From positions 1,984,001 to 2,048,000 of the forward strand of contig JAHLMK010000006.1 in the NCBI GenBank assembly GCA_019915135.1: 64,000 nucleotides of DNA, written 5' to 3'. Position numbers and translations under genes: made by a program. The notes beneath the pieces were generated by a model. That model was not told the origin of the DNA, ran no database searches, and worked only from the letters and a program-made list of their open reading frames with translations. Shown here piece by piece: positions 21,434 to 31,054 of the stretch (position 1 is its first letter; each line of letters begins with the position of its first letter). This DNA comes from Strobilurus pachycystidiatus. Its lineage: Eukaryota; Basidiomycota; Agaricomycetes; Agaricales; Physalacriaceae.

Positions 21434-21872
21434 TAGGGTGGCGAAGTAAACCCTAGGTATTGGTACCAAGCCGGTTTGTGACGGTTTGTTACTAGTAACT
21501 TACCGGTAAAATACCTCAGCCGCTGGAGGGTAGGTAAGTTACCTCCACGTGATGCTTTCAAGTGACCATTTCACGTGAGGGACGGGTGGCGCGGCGGGAA
21601 GTGGCAGGAAGGAGTTGGAGGTGTGGCTGAGCTCCAAGCACACAGAAGAGGTAGTATCTAACAGTCATGACTTGGAATCAGCTCTATAGACTCAATTCCG
21701 ATGAACTTGAACAGCTGAAACAAAATTCTGACATTTTTTTGAGCTGGGCAGAAATTGCGCCACAAACATCACGTGAAACAGTCATGTGACTATCGGACGG
21801 TAACTTACCGTATCAATACCTGGGATGGGTCGGTAAAATACTGGTGACATACCAGGGGGGGGTATACTTCGC
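21434..21872. mobile_element. MITE family F1, copy a, 3'-truncated
   Basis: Starts TAGGGTGGCGAAGTAAACC and contains paired CACGTGA motifs. It breaks off inside its right terminal repeat (GGTATACTTCGC), directly at the solo LTR that begins at 21873. A full copy of the same sequence is at 23639-24093. Confidence 0.75.
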
Positions 21873-22959
21873 TGTTATGATCTTGGCCCGGATGTCCGAC
21901 AGGCACAAGGCCTCGCCGTCCTCCTGGTTCCCGAAAGGTCGTCTGAAACCCCTCGGGGCGCTCGAGGAGCGCACCCGCGGGCGAAATCTATATCTTGTTC
22001 CACCGCGAACCCCGTTCACGGATATCACCTCCGCGGAAGCATCGTCTTCCTCCCTTCCCCTGCAACGTACCATTGGATACGACCTTACGAGAAGCCAGCG
22101 TAATCAAGTTGCGGACTCTCTCTATCATTTTGACACCTCAGGGAAATCCTAGCGAACTAAGTAACATACGCGCCCACATCTGGATCACTCGGTCTGACTA
22201 CAGGGAAGTTTGAGGGAACACTCTCGCCACATCAACTACCGAACTCGCTCGTACAAGTTCAGACTCAGCAGGGCGGCCGACCGCCGTAGGAGAAAGACGC
22301 GCCCAACCGTCTCCGCTCGGCCGAGGACCTTTCCCAATTGCCCGCCCCTCACACAACTATGTTCACGAGGGCTCTCTCCTCTGGTAGAGCTGGCTGGCGC
22401 TTCTTGAGAAATAAGCACCACGCGCTCCCATGATACCGCCTGCCCTATCGCGCCCATCGCCATCGATTCCGCCTCACGACCGCATGGGTGAATCCCGCCG
22501 CTGATCGGCATCGACTCCCGCTGCGTCGGCTGACAACCCGCCATCGCCGGACAGGCCTGGGTCGTTTACGCTTTTAGCCGGGACCTTGAAGAAGGTTCTC
22601 GATGTTTGGAGAATGAGTCAGGAGCGCCCTTTTGAGTAGATGGCGGGACAGCGCGGTCCCGCCGCCCGACGTATAAATACAGCGCTATCATACTTGTAAA
22701 ACCTTAGAGTGGACTTTACGTTTAACCATCCCGTTCTTCGTCCTCGTCCCCGTCTCCTCATCCAATAGACCGTCCTCTTGGATATCGACCGGGTCAATCT
22801 CTAAGTGAACGCCCTCTCGCGAGAACAGACCAATAGACGACTCGGGGAGTCCGTCTGATTGACATCTCGACTCTCATTCGTGTTGATTCCTGCCAGCGGA
22901 ACACCTTCGATCTCGATAGACAGGCCGACCTACCCAGGACCCTAGGACGGACGCTAACA
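21873..22959 (+). repeat. Solo LTR, 1087 bp (family 2)
   Basis: Starts TGTTATGATCTTGG and ends GACGCTAACA (TGTTA...TAACA ends). It has a strong TATAAATA box at 22672-22679, followed by likely R/U5. It sits between two copies of the same MITE array. The 5-bp flanks (TTCGC and AATAC) do not match, which argues for recombination rather than simple LTR-LTR excision. No polyprotein is nearby. Confidence 0.65.
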
Positions 22960-23295
22960 AATACCAAGGAAGACACCTGTGGACTGACCAAATACATCTT
23001 CTAGTCTCTGTGACAGTCATAACTGAATGCTTTGGGACTAGAATCCCAAAAAACTGAAGTTCTGAGAGCTATTTGTGGTTGCCAGATTGAGGCGGAACTG
23101 GAGTGAGATCACGTGAGGGTTTGAAACCAGTATCAAACCTCGCGGCAAGGCGGGGTTGGTTCCATACAGGTTTGGTACCGCCTCGGGAGGTTTGGCCCAC
23201 GACCCTAGTTAGTAACGGTATCAGAACCTGGGCCAAAATGGGGGTTGGTAAGTAACGGTTTCAAACCGGCGGGCGAGGTTTACTGCGCCACCCTA
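22960..23295. mobile_element. MITE family F1, copy b', 5'-truncated
   Basis: Nearly identical to 21091-21427, lacking its left terminus, which is replaced by the end of the solo LTR. Ends GGTTTACTGCGCCACCCTA. Confidence 0.75.
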
Positions 23296-23308
23296 GTATA
23301 CTTCGCCC

Positions 23309-23627
23309 AGGGTGGCAAAGTAAACCCTAGGTTTTGATACACCTCGGGTTTACTGCGGTTTTTAACGGTATTGATATGATTTTGAAAGGTCGACAAGTAG
23401 GTTTGGTAGTTTTGATACCGGCACGTGATGAATACACATGACGGCGGCAGCGCTGCTGAGCACGGCAACAAGAGGGTGGGAAAGGGGCGGGAGGGCGGCG
23501 CGCTCATCACCTGTGTGCATCACGTGCCTGTATTGAAACTGTTAGTAACGGTTTTGAAACCCGGGCCAAACTGGGGGTCGGTCAGTAACAGTTTCAAACC
23601 GGCGGGCGAGGTTTACTGCGCCACCCT
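23309..23627. mobile_element. MITE family F1, copy c (319 bp)
   Basis: Termini AGGGTGGCAAAGTAAACC and GGTTTACTGCGCCACCCT are inverted repeats. Internal CACGTGA-type motifs. No coding capacity. Confidence 0.8.
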
Positions 23628-23638
23628 AGTATACTTCG

Positions 23639-24093
23639 TAGGGTGGCGAAGTAAACCCTAGGTATTGGTACCAACTCAGTTTGTGATGGTTTGTTACCAG
23701 TAACTTACTGGTAAGATACCTCGGCCGCTGGAGGGTAGGTAAGTTACCTCCACGTGATGCTTTCACGTGACCATTTCACGTGAGGGGCGGGTGGCGCGGC
23801 GGGAAGTGGCGGGAAGGAGTTGGAGAGGTGTGGCAGGGCTCAGATCATCTAAATGGGGTGGTATATGAAGCTCGAGGCTGACAGTTGACCTTGAGAGGTA
23901 AATGCAATGATTATGAGCTGCAGAAACAAAATTCTCACGTTCTTTTGAGCTGGGCAGAAATTGCGCCACGAGCATCACGTGAAATAGTCATGTGACTATC
24001 GGACGGTAACTTACCGTATCGATACCTGGGGGTCCGGATGGGCTGGTAAAAAACCGGTAAGATACCGAGGGGGAGGTTTACTTCGCCACCCTA
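23639..24093. mobile_element. MITE family F1, copy a' (455 bp)
   Basis: TAGGGTGGCGAAGTAAACC ... GGTTTACTTCGCCACCCTA inverted termini. Paired CACGTGA motifs lie near each end. Its right end is 56 bp from the 3' end of the tRNA-Gly gene. Confidence 0.85.
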
Positions 24094-24118
24094 ATGCGCC
24101 ACTGTAGTGGATATTTGC

Positions 24119-24128
24119 CAAAAAAAAA
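24119..24128 (-). terminator. Pol III T-tract terminator of tRNA-Gly
   Basis: A run of nine T on the minus strand, 22 bp beyond the tRNA 3' end. Confidence 0.8.
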
Positions 24129-24149
24129 CACTCCAGCAAAATGTGCAGT

Positions 24150-24232
24150 GCATTAAGAGGGAATCGAACCCCCGGCGGGTCGACACATGCGTCGAATGGC
24201 AACGACCCAGGTTACCACTACCCCATTAATGC
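24150..24232 (-). tRNA. tRNA-Gly(GCC) with 13-nt intron
   Basis: On the minus strand: acceptor GCATTAA/TTAATGC (7 bp), D-arm GGGT-AGTGGTA-ACCT, anticodon stem GGTCG/CGACC, T-arm GGGGG-TTCGATT-CCCTC. The sequence between the anticodon stem halves is 20 nt. It fits a 7-nt loop TTGCCAT with a 13-nt intron after the base 3' of the anticodon, the canonical eukaryotic position. Mature length 70 nt. The anticodon would be GCC. The T-tract downstream supports a real gene. Confidence 0.78.
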
Positions 24233-24526
24233 GGTACCTGAAGCTCACTTGATGTGGATTTAGAGTATTCGCTGCGCACATACAGTACTCGATGCGGACA
24301 TGCGAGAATGTCAGTCCGAACTTCCGGTAGAGTATAAAGGTCAAACAACTTCCCTTCAGCTTGAGAGAATTGGAATCCCGGGCGTGAGTCTGTGAATCCA
24401 AAGTAATGACTGTGTCCGTGAGGATGATGATAAGTAAACAAATTCGTGTCATGCGTGTGAGTGAGTATGTACTACATATGTATAATATAACTTGCTTGCT
24501 TGCGTCGTGAAGAGAATCCGGTCCGA
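24233..24526. other. Spacer between tRNA-Gly and the proline-rich gene
   Basis: No gene supported. AT-richer DNA with a short (TTGC) run near 24492; probably the 3' flank of the leftward gene and the 5' flank of the tRNA. Confidence 0.45.
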
Positions 24527-26069
24527 TCACCTGCCCAACACCATCGGCTCAACATCCGCATCCTCCTCCCCCCGTCCCGCGCCGACATCATCCACCCACT
24601 CATATCCCGCCTTCTCGTCCATATCCACCTCCATACCATCCTCACTCCCCTCCTCCCCGTCCCCTTCTTCGTCAGCCCCCTCCAAAAACCGCACCACCGC
24701 CTCCTCCCTCACCCTCACCCTCTCCTCCCACCGCGCGTTCCACGGGAAGTGCGCGTCGGGCCAGTCCGGGCCTCCACCCCCTTCTCCCCCCGCTTTGTCT
24801 TCTTCCGGCTTGTCACGATTCCGGCCTTTCTTGACGGGCATAGGCGCTAGGACGCGGCCTGTCCCGGGGAGGTACACGACTTCGAGGCGGTACGGGTACT
24901 CCGCCGCCCCTTGCCCGACCACTTCCTTGCGCCCGCCGCCCCATCGGAGCTTGGTGGGGATGCTGGCGAAGGCGGCGTCGGATTCGGATGTGGCGGGGAT
25001 GGGCGGGGGCGGGGCGAGTGAAGGCGGGACGAGGGGCGGAGGAGGTGGGGGTGTAGGCGGGCGTTCGATGCCGTTGACGGTTTTCTGGGATTGGTTGGGA
25101 GGGTGTTAGGAGACAATGAACGGGACGACGTACATATCGCCCATAGCCACCGGCCATCAAGCTCGCTTCGAAGCTCTCGTCGGACGTCACCTGGAACTGG
25201 ATCATCCGTTCGCGGAGGAGCGCGCGCACGTCTTGTGCTAAAGGACGCTGGTTAGTTCCGTGTGGCTCAAGAGAGTTGAAATGCACTCACGAACAGCACT
25301 CCCTGCCTTCTCAGATAGGAACGTCGTGTCCTTCTCCGCTGCCTCTCCCGGTCCCGGATCCTCGGCAACCTGCGCTGGTGGTGGTACATCCTCAGCTGTC
25401 GTAGTCGTAGTCGCAGGTGCAGTCGACGTGGACGCCGCATTCCTCTCCGGCGCCACGGCAAGCTCCTCATCCGGAGCGGGGGCCTGCGCCTTGATTTTAC
25501 TTGTCAGGGGCCGCTTGGCTGGTCCCCGTCTGTTGTTCGGCTTCTGCGGAGGCGGCGGCGGCGGCGGCGGATGGTGGACCCACGTCGTTGAGTTCGGAGG
25601 CGGGGGGACCCAAGCGGTGGTCGTCGTCGTCGCCTGCCACGGCGGCGCGACGCCCGGGTATGGCGCGTGCCAGTTCGCCGTCGTGGGTGGGTAGCGTGGG
25701 TAGTGGTTCGTCGGCCGGGCGGTTTGGGGTTGTGCTGGGTGGGATGGTGTTGGTGCTGTGTGGGATGGTACTGCCGAAGAGTGTGCGGGATAATATGGTG
25801 GCGGCAGATGAGAAGACGGAGGCGGCACATTGTCCGCGTATAACGGGTAGGGAGAGGACGCTACAATTTCAAACGATCATCAGCCCGGCTCGCCCGCCAC
25901 ATGCTAAGAACGCACCTTGCCACACGCCCGCCCAATGCCCGCCCGCAGACCCGACAAGAACCCCGCCCGTACTGCCCATCGGGATCGTTTGTGGTGTCGG
26001 AGGTGGCGGCATCTTCATCCCATTTGCCGCAGGTGGCACGACCCACCCCGCGAGCATCATGTCGTGCAT
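24527..26069 (-). CDS. Proline-rich protein of unknown function (461 aa)
   Basis: Exons 25916-26069, 25291-25860, 25134-25237 and 24527-25084 join in phase. The N-terminus is Met/Pro-rich (MHDMMLAGWVVPPAANGMKMPPPPTPQT). A long His/Pro/Thr-rich stretch (SSHLPPPYYPAHSSAVPSH...) runs to about residue 170. A helix (VRALLRERMIQFQVTSDESFEASLMAGGYGRY) follows, then an SH3-like short beta segment (YPYRLEVVYLPGTGRVLAPMPVKKG) and an acidic tail (DEEGDGEEGSEDGMEVDMDE). Looks like a low-complexity host scaffold or transcription-related protein; no family named. The shadow ORFs on the plus strand over the same DNA are compositional. Confidence 0.65.
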
Positions 26070-26298
26070 CGGTCTCGGTTTCGTGGCTCTCCCAGCTATT
26101 CGTTCTCGTGGTCTGTCCCGTAAGCCTAGTCGTTCGTTCGTTCCTTGTCGGTCCTTCCGTCTTTCGCGCGGTCGTCGTCGTAGTGGTGCAAGCCAAAACC
26201 CCCGTGGAAGCAAAATAATTGACAACCCGCACATCACGGGACCGCTACCCTCCTTCCCTTTTTCACCACCTATTGCACCACACCGAGCTATGGGTACC

Positions 26299-26392
26299 TC
26301 CCTCTTAGCTCAGCGGTAGAGCGCGTCACTAGTATGCACACAGCCGATTGGTTTGTGATGACGAGGTCAGTCGTTCAAATCGGCTAGAGGGA
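26299..26392 (+). tRNA. tRNA-Thr(AGT) with 23-nt intron
   Basis: Acceptor TCCCTCT/AGAGGGA, D-arm GCTC-AGCGGTA-GAGC, anticodon stem CGTCA/TGACG, loop CTAGTA...A with anticodon AGT. The 23-nt intron after position 37 starts TGCACACAG. Variable AGGTC, T-arm AGTCG-TTCAAAT-CGGCT. T-rich terminators follow at 26415-26432. A-box and B-box elements are intact. Confidence 0.88.
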
Positions 26393-26429
26393 AATACGGT
26401 TAAAAACAGGAATATTTTTCTTTTTCTTT

Positions 26430-26447
26430 TTCTTCAATCTTGGATAG
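26430..26447. repeat. Long direct repeat flanking MITE F2a (left)
   Basis: TTCTTCAATCTTGGATAG recurs at 29079-29096, bracketing the F2a element; the last bases overlap the element tip. Confidence 0.8.
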
Positions 26448-26580
26448 GGCTGTGGAAAAAAGTCCTAGGGGGTGTAACTTACCGATTTTTACCTGCCCCG
26501 CCGTGGAGGCGCTGTATTTCACCGTTTTTTACCGTATTTTACCGGCACGTGACATATCCACGTGATCCCGCCGCCCGCCT

Positions 26581-28046
26581 TAGACATAAGCACGAATGTC
26601 GGATATCTTCGGATATTTCAATTATATTCGTATCCGACATCCGAAGATATTCGGATGTCGGATGTCGGATACCTCTCGGATGTCGGATGCCTCTCGGATG
26701 TCCGATGTCCACTTTCTGAGCAGACATCCGAGACATGATAGTGTGGGCTGTAGTATATGAGTGTTCTGTGTTACACCACCGTTGGTACCTTAGTCGGATT
26801 TGGGTCCGGAGGTCGGCTGTTTGACCCGATCGAGGTTTGAGCTGGAATCTAGGTCGGGGAGGCCAATTCCAGCAGATGTCTGATTTCCCGAAGTCGTTTC
26901 GAGGTCGAGAAACCCAGGGTAACTTTTTTTCGCGTCGCTCGCTGGGTGGGCCTGGGAGCGAATGCACTATTTTATGCCCGTGCTACCTTGTGCATTTGTA
27001 CATACAGGACAGCAATGTGAAGGAAAATGATTGTATTTCTCAAGATGATAGGATACACCATGTACTTAGTGAAGGCAATGACAACGGGACGGGACAAAAA
27101 TTTTACGGCGGCGCTACCGGTAAATTTGTGGGATGGAAAAGACATGAATTACGCGCCCGTCAGACAGCCAGCGCGGACAGTGAAGAGCGGTGGGTGTCGT
27201 GGTAATGGGCAGCCGCAGAGCTTGCAGAATGCATGTGCTGCTATTAGCTGCTGCTAGCACGACTTGAAGACAAAAAGAGACGCACCGGCACCCAAAATAA
27301 AATCACACGAATAGAACTATATGCCTCCCAGACATCAGTACAGTGCAGGCTGAATGTAGGTGAGGTCCCGCGGAATGGAAAATGCAGGCGAGTTCGAGTT
27401 TGGACTGTGGTGGTGGGAGGCAAGGTCCGACGTGGTCTTGCCATCTTGGGCATGGATGACTTGTGAAATAGAAGGTGACAAGTCCTTTGCCAAGTTCAAC
27501 TGTAACAACAATCCAATTTCTGCTGAAGCCTGGTTATAGTAGTCGAGTTGAAGATGAGGTGGAAGCGAGCCCTTATCCAGCCTATCGTGAGTTGAATTCG
27601 ATGCTTGATCGTCGACCTCGATTCCATGTCGGTGCTGCATATATTTGGGTTGGTAAAATTTTGCTCAGATTTATGTGTAATCTAGGTATGTGGTTGATCG
27701 CATCTGCATCAATCCTATTTTGCCTCCTTTACCTCCGAAAAAGTCCAAACCCCAAGCGGTGGTGTAGCTATGTGACTCTAATTGACATTTACACACAGTG
27801 TAATACCATAACTTCATAGTAGGTATGGTTTCAGGCTGCTCTTGATGCAATATTATGCCAATACTCATGGATATTCAGATATATTCGAATATATTCGGAT
27901 GAATATTCACAAATATTCGGATATTGGACAATTATCTCGGATGCAATGTCGGATATCCATCCGAATACAAATATCTGGGTTTGAGGTGCACATATTCGTG
28001 GTTCGGATGTCGGATACATCCGAATAGACACTCGTGATCATGTCTA
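26581..28046. mobile_element. hAT-like MITE family X, copy 2, interrupted
   Basis: Termini TAGACATAAGCACGAATGTC and (inverted) TAGACATGATCACGAGTGTC. Perfect 8-bp target duplication GCCCGCCT at 26573-26580 and 28047-28054. The internal sequence is full of ATTCGGATAT/TCGGATGTCGGAT words. It is split by a TA-flanked element at 26774-27764. Without the insert it is about 475 bp, like copy 1. Confidence 0.9.
26774..27764. mobile_element. TA-flanked non-autonomous TIR element (991 bp)
   Basis: Inserted in the middle of MITE X copy 2. The left tip is CACCACCGTTGG; the right tip, inverted, is CACCACCGCTTGG. TA is present on both sides and the uninterrupted X sequence resumes, as comparison with 36743-37215 shows. 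A TA duplication is typical of Tc1/mariner-type insertion. No transposase recognisable inside. Confidence 0.75.
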
Positions 28047-29078
28047 GCCCGCCTTCCCGCCCAATTCTGTGGGTACGGGCGTTCTGGGGGAAGACTCTGG
28101 CAGAGATGCGACCCTTCGGCATCACAACGGCAACTGTCTGAAATGTTGTGATTAGTTTGCTCATCAAAGATCATGGCGTGCCGAGCCAGAACTTGTGCTC
28201 AAGCTTAAATCGTAGGTATTGGGGTATATACGCTACCGTTTCGTATGTTTTAAGCATGTAAACAATGCTAAATTGAATTCTGAATTGAGCCCCGGAAGCG
28301 GATTTTTGATTTCTACTACCTTCAAAAAAGAATTGTCTACCAGATTATAGGCCATAGCGCTGGCAAGAAAGTGAAAGCTGATCTTGGAAATCGGCTTCCA
28401 GGGCTCGATGCGCAAACACAAAAGACAGGTTTTCGAGCCACTCCGGTGACGAGAAGTCTCACGCAACGGCTTGAACCTAGCTTGGAAGGAAGAGGTTCAA
28501 TTGTATTGGAACAGTGGTTATCCGCGGAGTATGTGGACCCTTGTACAGCACATTATCATTAATTATATGGCATACTCATGTACCAGTTGAGATTTCTGGT
28601 GCCTAGGATGTATAGTAGAGATACGAGGCTGTCCATGGTAAAGCCTTGAATGCCATCATGCAACACGTGGCAAGCGATGTCAGCAGTTGCCGTGATCATC
28701 ATCAGCCCGGCTTGATTGAATCCTCCAAAGCAAACAGGACCAATCCACCAGGGTCCTCCTCCCAATCGCCCGTACCCAAATTCTGTTATTCTCTCTGTAT
28801 TCCAAATTGAGCTGAAAGTCCTCATTCCAAGCATTATCTTACTGTAGCTATGATACATGGCTCTTGCTTAGCTTGTGCAATCAACCATTGTTAGTTCAGC
28901 CAACCATGTTGCGCCACAGAACAACAGCGGAGAAGGTGTGCGCTCATCACGTGAATATATCACGTGTAGGTAAATTACCTACCCTCTCCCGCCCTCGAGG
29001 TAAAATACAGTAAATTACCGGTAAATAACCGGTAAAAAAGGGTTCCAGTAAAAAACAAGAGTTTTTTCCACAGCCCTA

Positions 29079-29096
29079 TTCTTCAATCTTGGATAG
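29079..29096. repeat. Long direct repeat flanking MITE F2a (right)
   Basis: TTCTTCAATCTTGGATAG, same as 26430-26447. Confidence 0.8.
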
Positions 29097-29116
29097 AGTC
29101 ATGCGTCAAACTAGGG

Positions 29117-29579
29117 TAGGGTAGTGGAAAAAACCTCTGGGGTGGTATGATACCTGTATTTTACCTACCCCGCCGCCTCGCCAGGTTTGGAACCGGTTTT
29201 TTACCAGTTTGAAACCTGCACGTGATATTTTCACGTGATCCCGCCGCGCACCTCCCGCCCCAGTCCCGCCTCGGTCTAGCAGCCACAAATGGCTTCCTAG
29301 ATCTCAATTCTTAAGTTTTTGGGCCTTTAGGACTCATTATATTCCTGAGGAGCTTCATATATTACTACTTGTATTGTCTATAGATGAACATTGAACCAAG
29401 ACATGAGATTGAGTATTATTACTGCACCACAAACGGTTCCAAGCTCCCGCCCGCGCATCACATAATTATATCATGTGACAGGTTTCAAACCTCCCTCTTG
29501 ACCCCTGAGGTTTTGAACTGGTAATTTACCGGTAAAAAAATGTTTCGGTATCCAAACCTCAGTTTTTTCCACTGTCCTA
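29117..29579. mobile_element. MITE family F2, copy b (463 bp)
   Basis: TAGGGTAGTGGAAAAAAC at the left and its near-inverse GTTTTTTCCACTGTCCTA at the right. CACGTGA-type motifs inside. Same family as 26445-29078. Confidence 0.8.
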
Positions 29580-29861
29580 TAGGGTGGCGCAGTAAACCTC
29601 GGCTGTTGGTTTGAAACCGTTACTTACCGGCCCTCGTTTTTGACCAGGTTTCAATACGGCACGTGATCTTTTCACATGAGGGCGCGCCGCACCTCTTGTC
29701 GCTGGTCTCAGGCTTGCCCAGCAGCGGCGCGGCCCTCACGTGAAGCAATCATGTGCTGGTATCGATACCAACCGCCGAGGGTTTCAATACCGTATCAAAA
29801 CCGTTAAAAACCGTCATAAACCCTAGGTGTATCAAAACCTAGGGTTTACTGCACCACCCTA
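29580..29861. mobile_element. MITE family F1, copy d (282 bp)
   Basis: TAGGGTGGCGCAGTAAACC ... GGTTTACTGCACCACCCTA. It abuts the right end of F2 copy b with no bases between. Confidence 0.85.
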
Positions 29862-30926
29862 GGTGCAGGGCCGCAGACCCCGCGCTTAGAGCTAAGAGCT
29901 AAGAGCAGCGTAACACTGTGGGGTGGCGAAGTATATACAAACATGGGTGGAGCCTTGGAGGAGTGTCGGCGACGCAAACATGGGTGGAGACCAGCGCATA
30001 CTGTAGATTCGATGCATGCCCTGCTTGCTATAGCCTGCAACGCGGGTGTACATGCAGCACTCTTATCACAAGGATCCTAGGGCGTGTATGGGCCTATAGG
30101 GTGCGTGTGGGTCTGTTATTCAGGTGCTGCGCGTTCCCTCGGTTCCTCAACGACTTGTGCTTTGCGTCAGTGAGTTATCATTGATGGTACACTTCTTTGT
30201 GCCTTTGGCCCAGTGAACGGTGCCATGCCGTCAGAGGTTGAACTTCTCTTTGATGGTATCAGCAGGACGGCCACACGGGCGTTCATCAGATAGTAATACC
30301 ATTGTCGCAAAAATAATACCACTGCTGCCTAACGCTTCATGAATGCCGCATCACGCCGCGTAGACACTTCTGGTGGTCTTGGCAAGATATTGGAAGGCCT
30401 CCTCTGATCACATCAGCGACACGGGCAATTGTCAGATAGTAATGCTATCGTCAGATGATAATGCCATTACTATCTGACAATGGCTGTAGTACGCTGCGTA
30501 GTCTCTAACGACCTTTGAATCTATGCCAGTATGCCTTCACAGCAATTGGAAAGACTCTATCTGCATTGTAACAGTGTCTGGGTCCAAGATTGGTGATATG
30601 AATTCCGGCCTTTTGTCAGATATTAAATCGGAAAGACGTCCATTTCAGGTCAAAATCTGGCCTGTAATGTCTGGAAATGCATGCCTCTGTCGCAGGCATA
30701 CCATTGGTCGTATCACATGCCATTTTGTAGCCAGCGGTAGCACATTACAATGGCAAATGAGGTTTTCATCATATATTATAGAAATTGACACCGTCAACTT
30801 TGCTCACAATACCGGTACCGCGTCTGCTTACCTAGACTGAGAGTTGCTGGAGATGAAGCTGGCAAGGTCAAAAGGCTTTGAATCTCACCCCAGAGCTACA
30901 GGAAGAACATACAATTACGCGTCATC
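29862..30926. other. Non-coding stretch between MITE cluster and retroelement nest
   Basis: Only short ORFs without domain signal. Contains a small F1-terminus-like word (GGGGTGGCGAAGTATA, about 29920) and a perfect-stem hairpin at 30429-30482. Confidence 0.5.
30429..30482. repeat. Inverted repeat / hairpin (17-bp arms)
   Basis: ATTGTCAGATAGTAATG and its inverse CATTACTATCTGACAAT, separated by about 20 nt; a half-site GATAGTAATACCAT recurs at 30289-30302. Possibly a tiny palindromic MITE. Confidence 0.7.
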
Positions 30927-31054
30927 TGTCAAGACTGGTGCCCAAATACTAAGGCGACCACCCAAGTCACACAAACAAGACAAGGAGAGAGGGATAGAGA
31001 TAGAGATAGATATCAAGGGGGAGTGTGTCAAGCTACACCAGTACTAGGAGCGAC
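30927..31054 (-). repeat. Family 1 solo LTR, segment 1 (reverse)
   Basis: Reads TGTCAAGACTGGTGCCC..., the inverse of the end of the LTR at 17036-17574 (including the CT microsatellite and GTGTAGCTTGACACAC), up to the hAT-like insertion at 31055. Confidence 0.88.

Larger units (their letters stand above)
26445..29078. mobile_element. TIR element family F2, copy a, with nested insertions
   Basis: 17-bp perfect inverted termini TAGGGCTGTGGAAAAAA at both ends. Flanked by an unusually long 15-18-bp direct repeat. Its own sequence, about 1.2 kb after removing the inserts, has ACCGGTAA words and CACGTGA pairs near both ends (26545-26565 and 28947-28968). It is interrupted by the hAT-like MITE at 26581-28046. 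No transposase ORF. Confidence 0.8.

Noticed and set aside
24492..25109. Plus-strand Ser/Pro-rich ORF of 205 aa
   Set aside because: Antisense to the last exon of the proline-rich gene, whose four exons join in phase.
25501..26319. Plus-strand ORF of 272 aa over the proline-rich gene and tRNA-Thr
   Set aside because: Reads through antisense of supported exons and into a tRNA; composition artefact.
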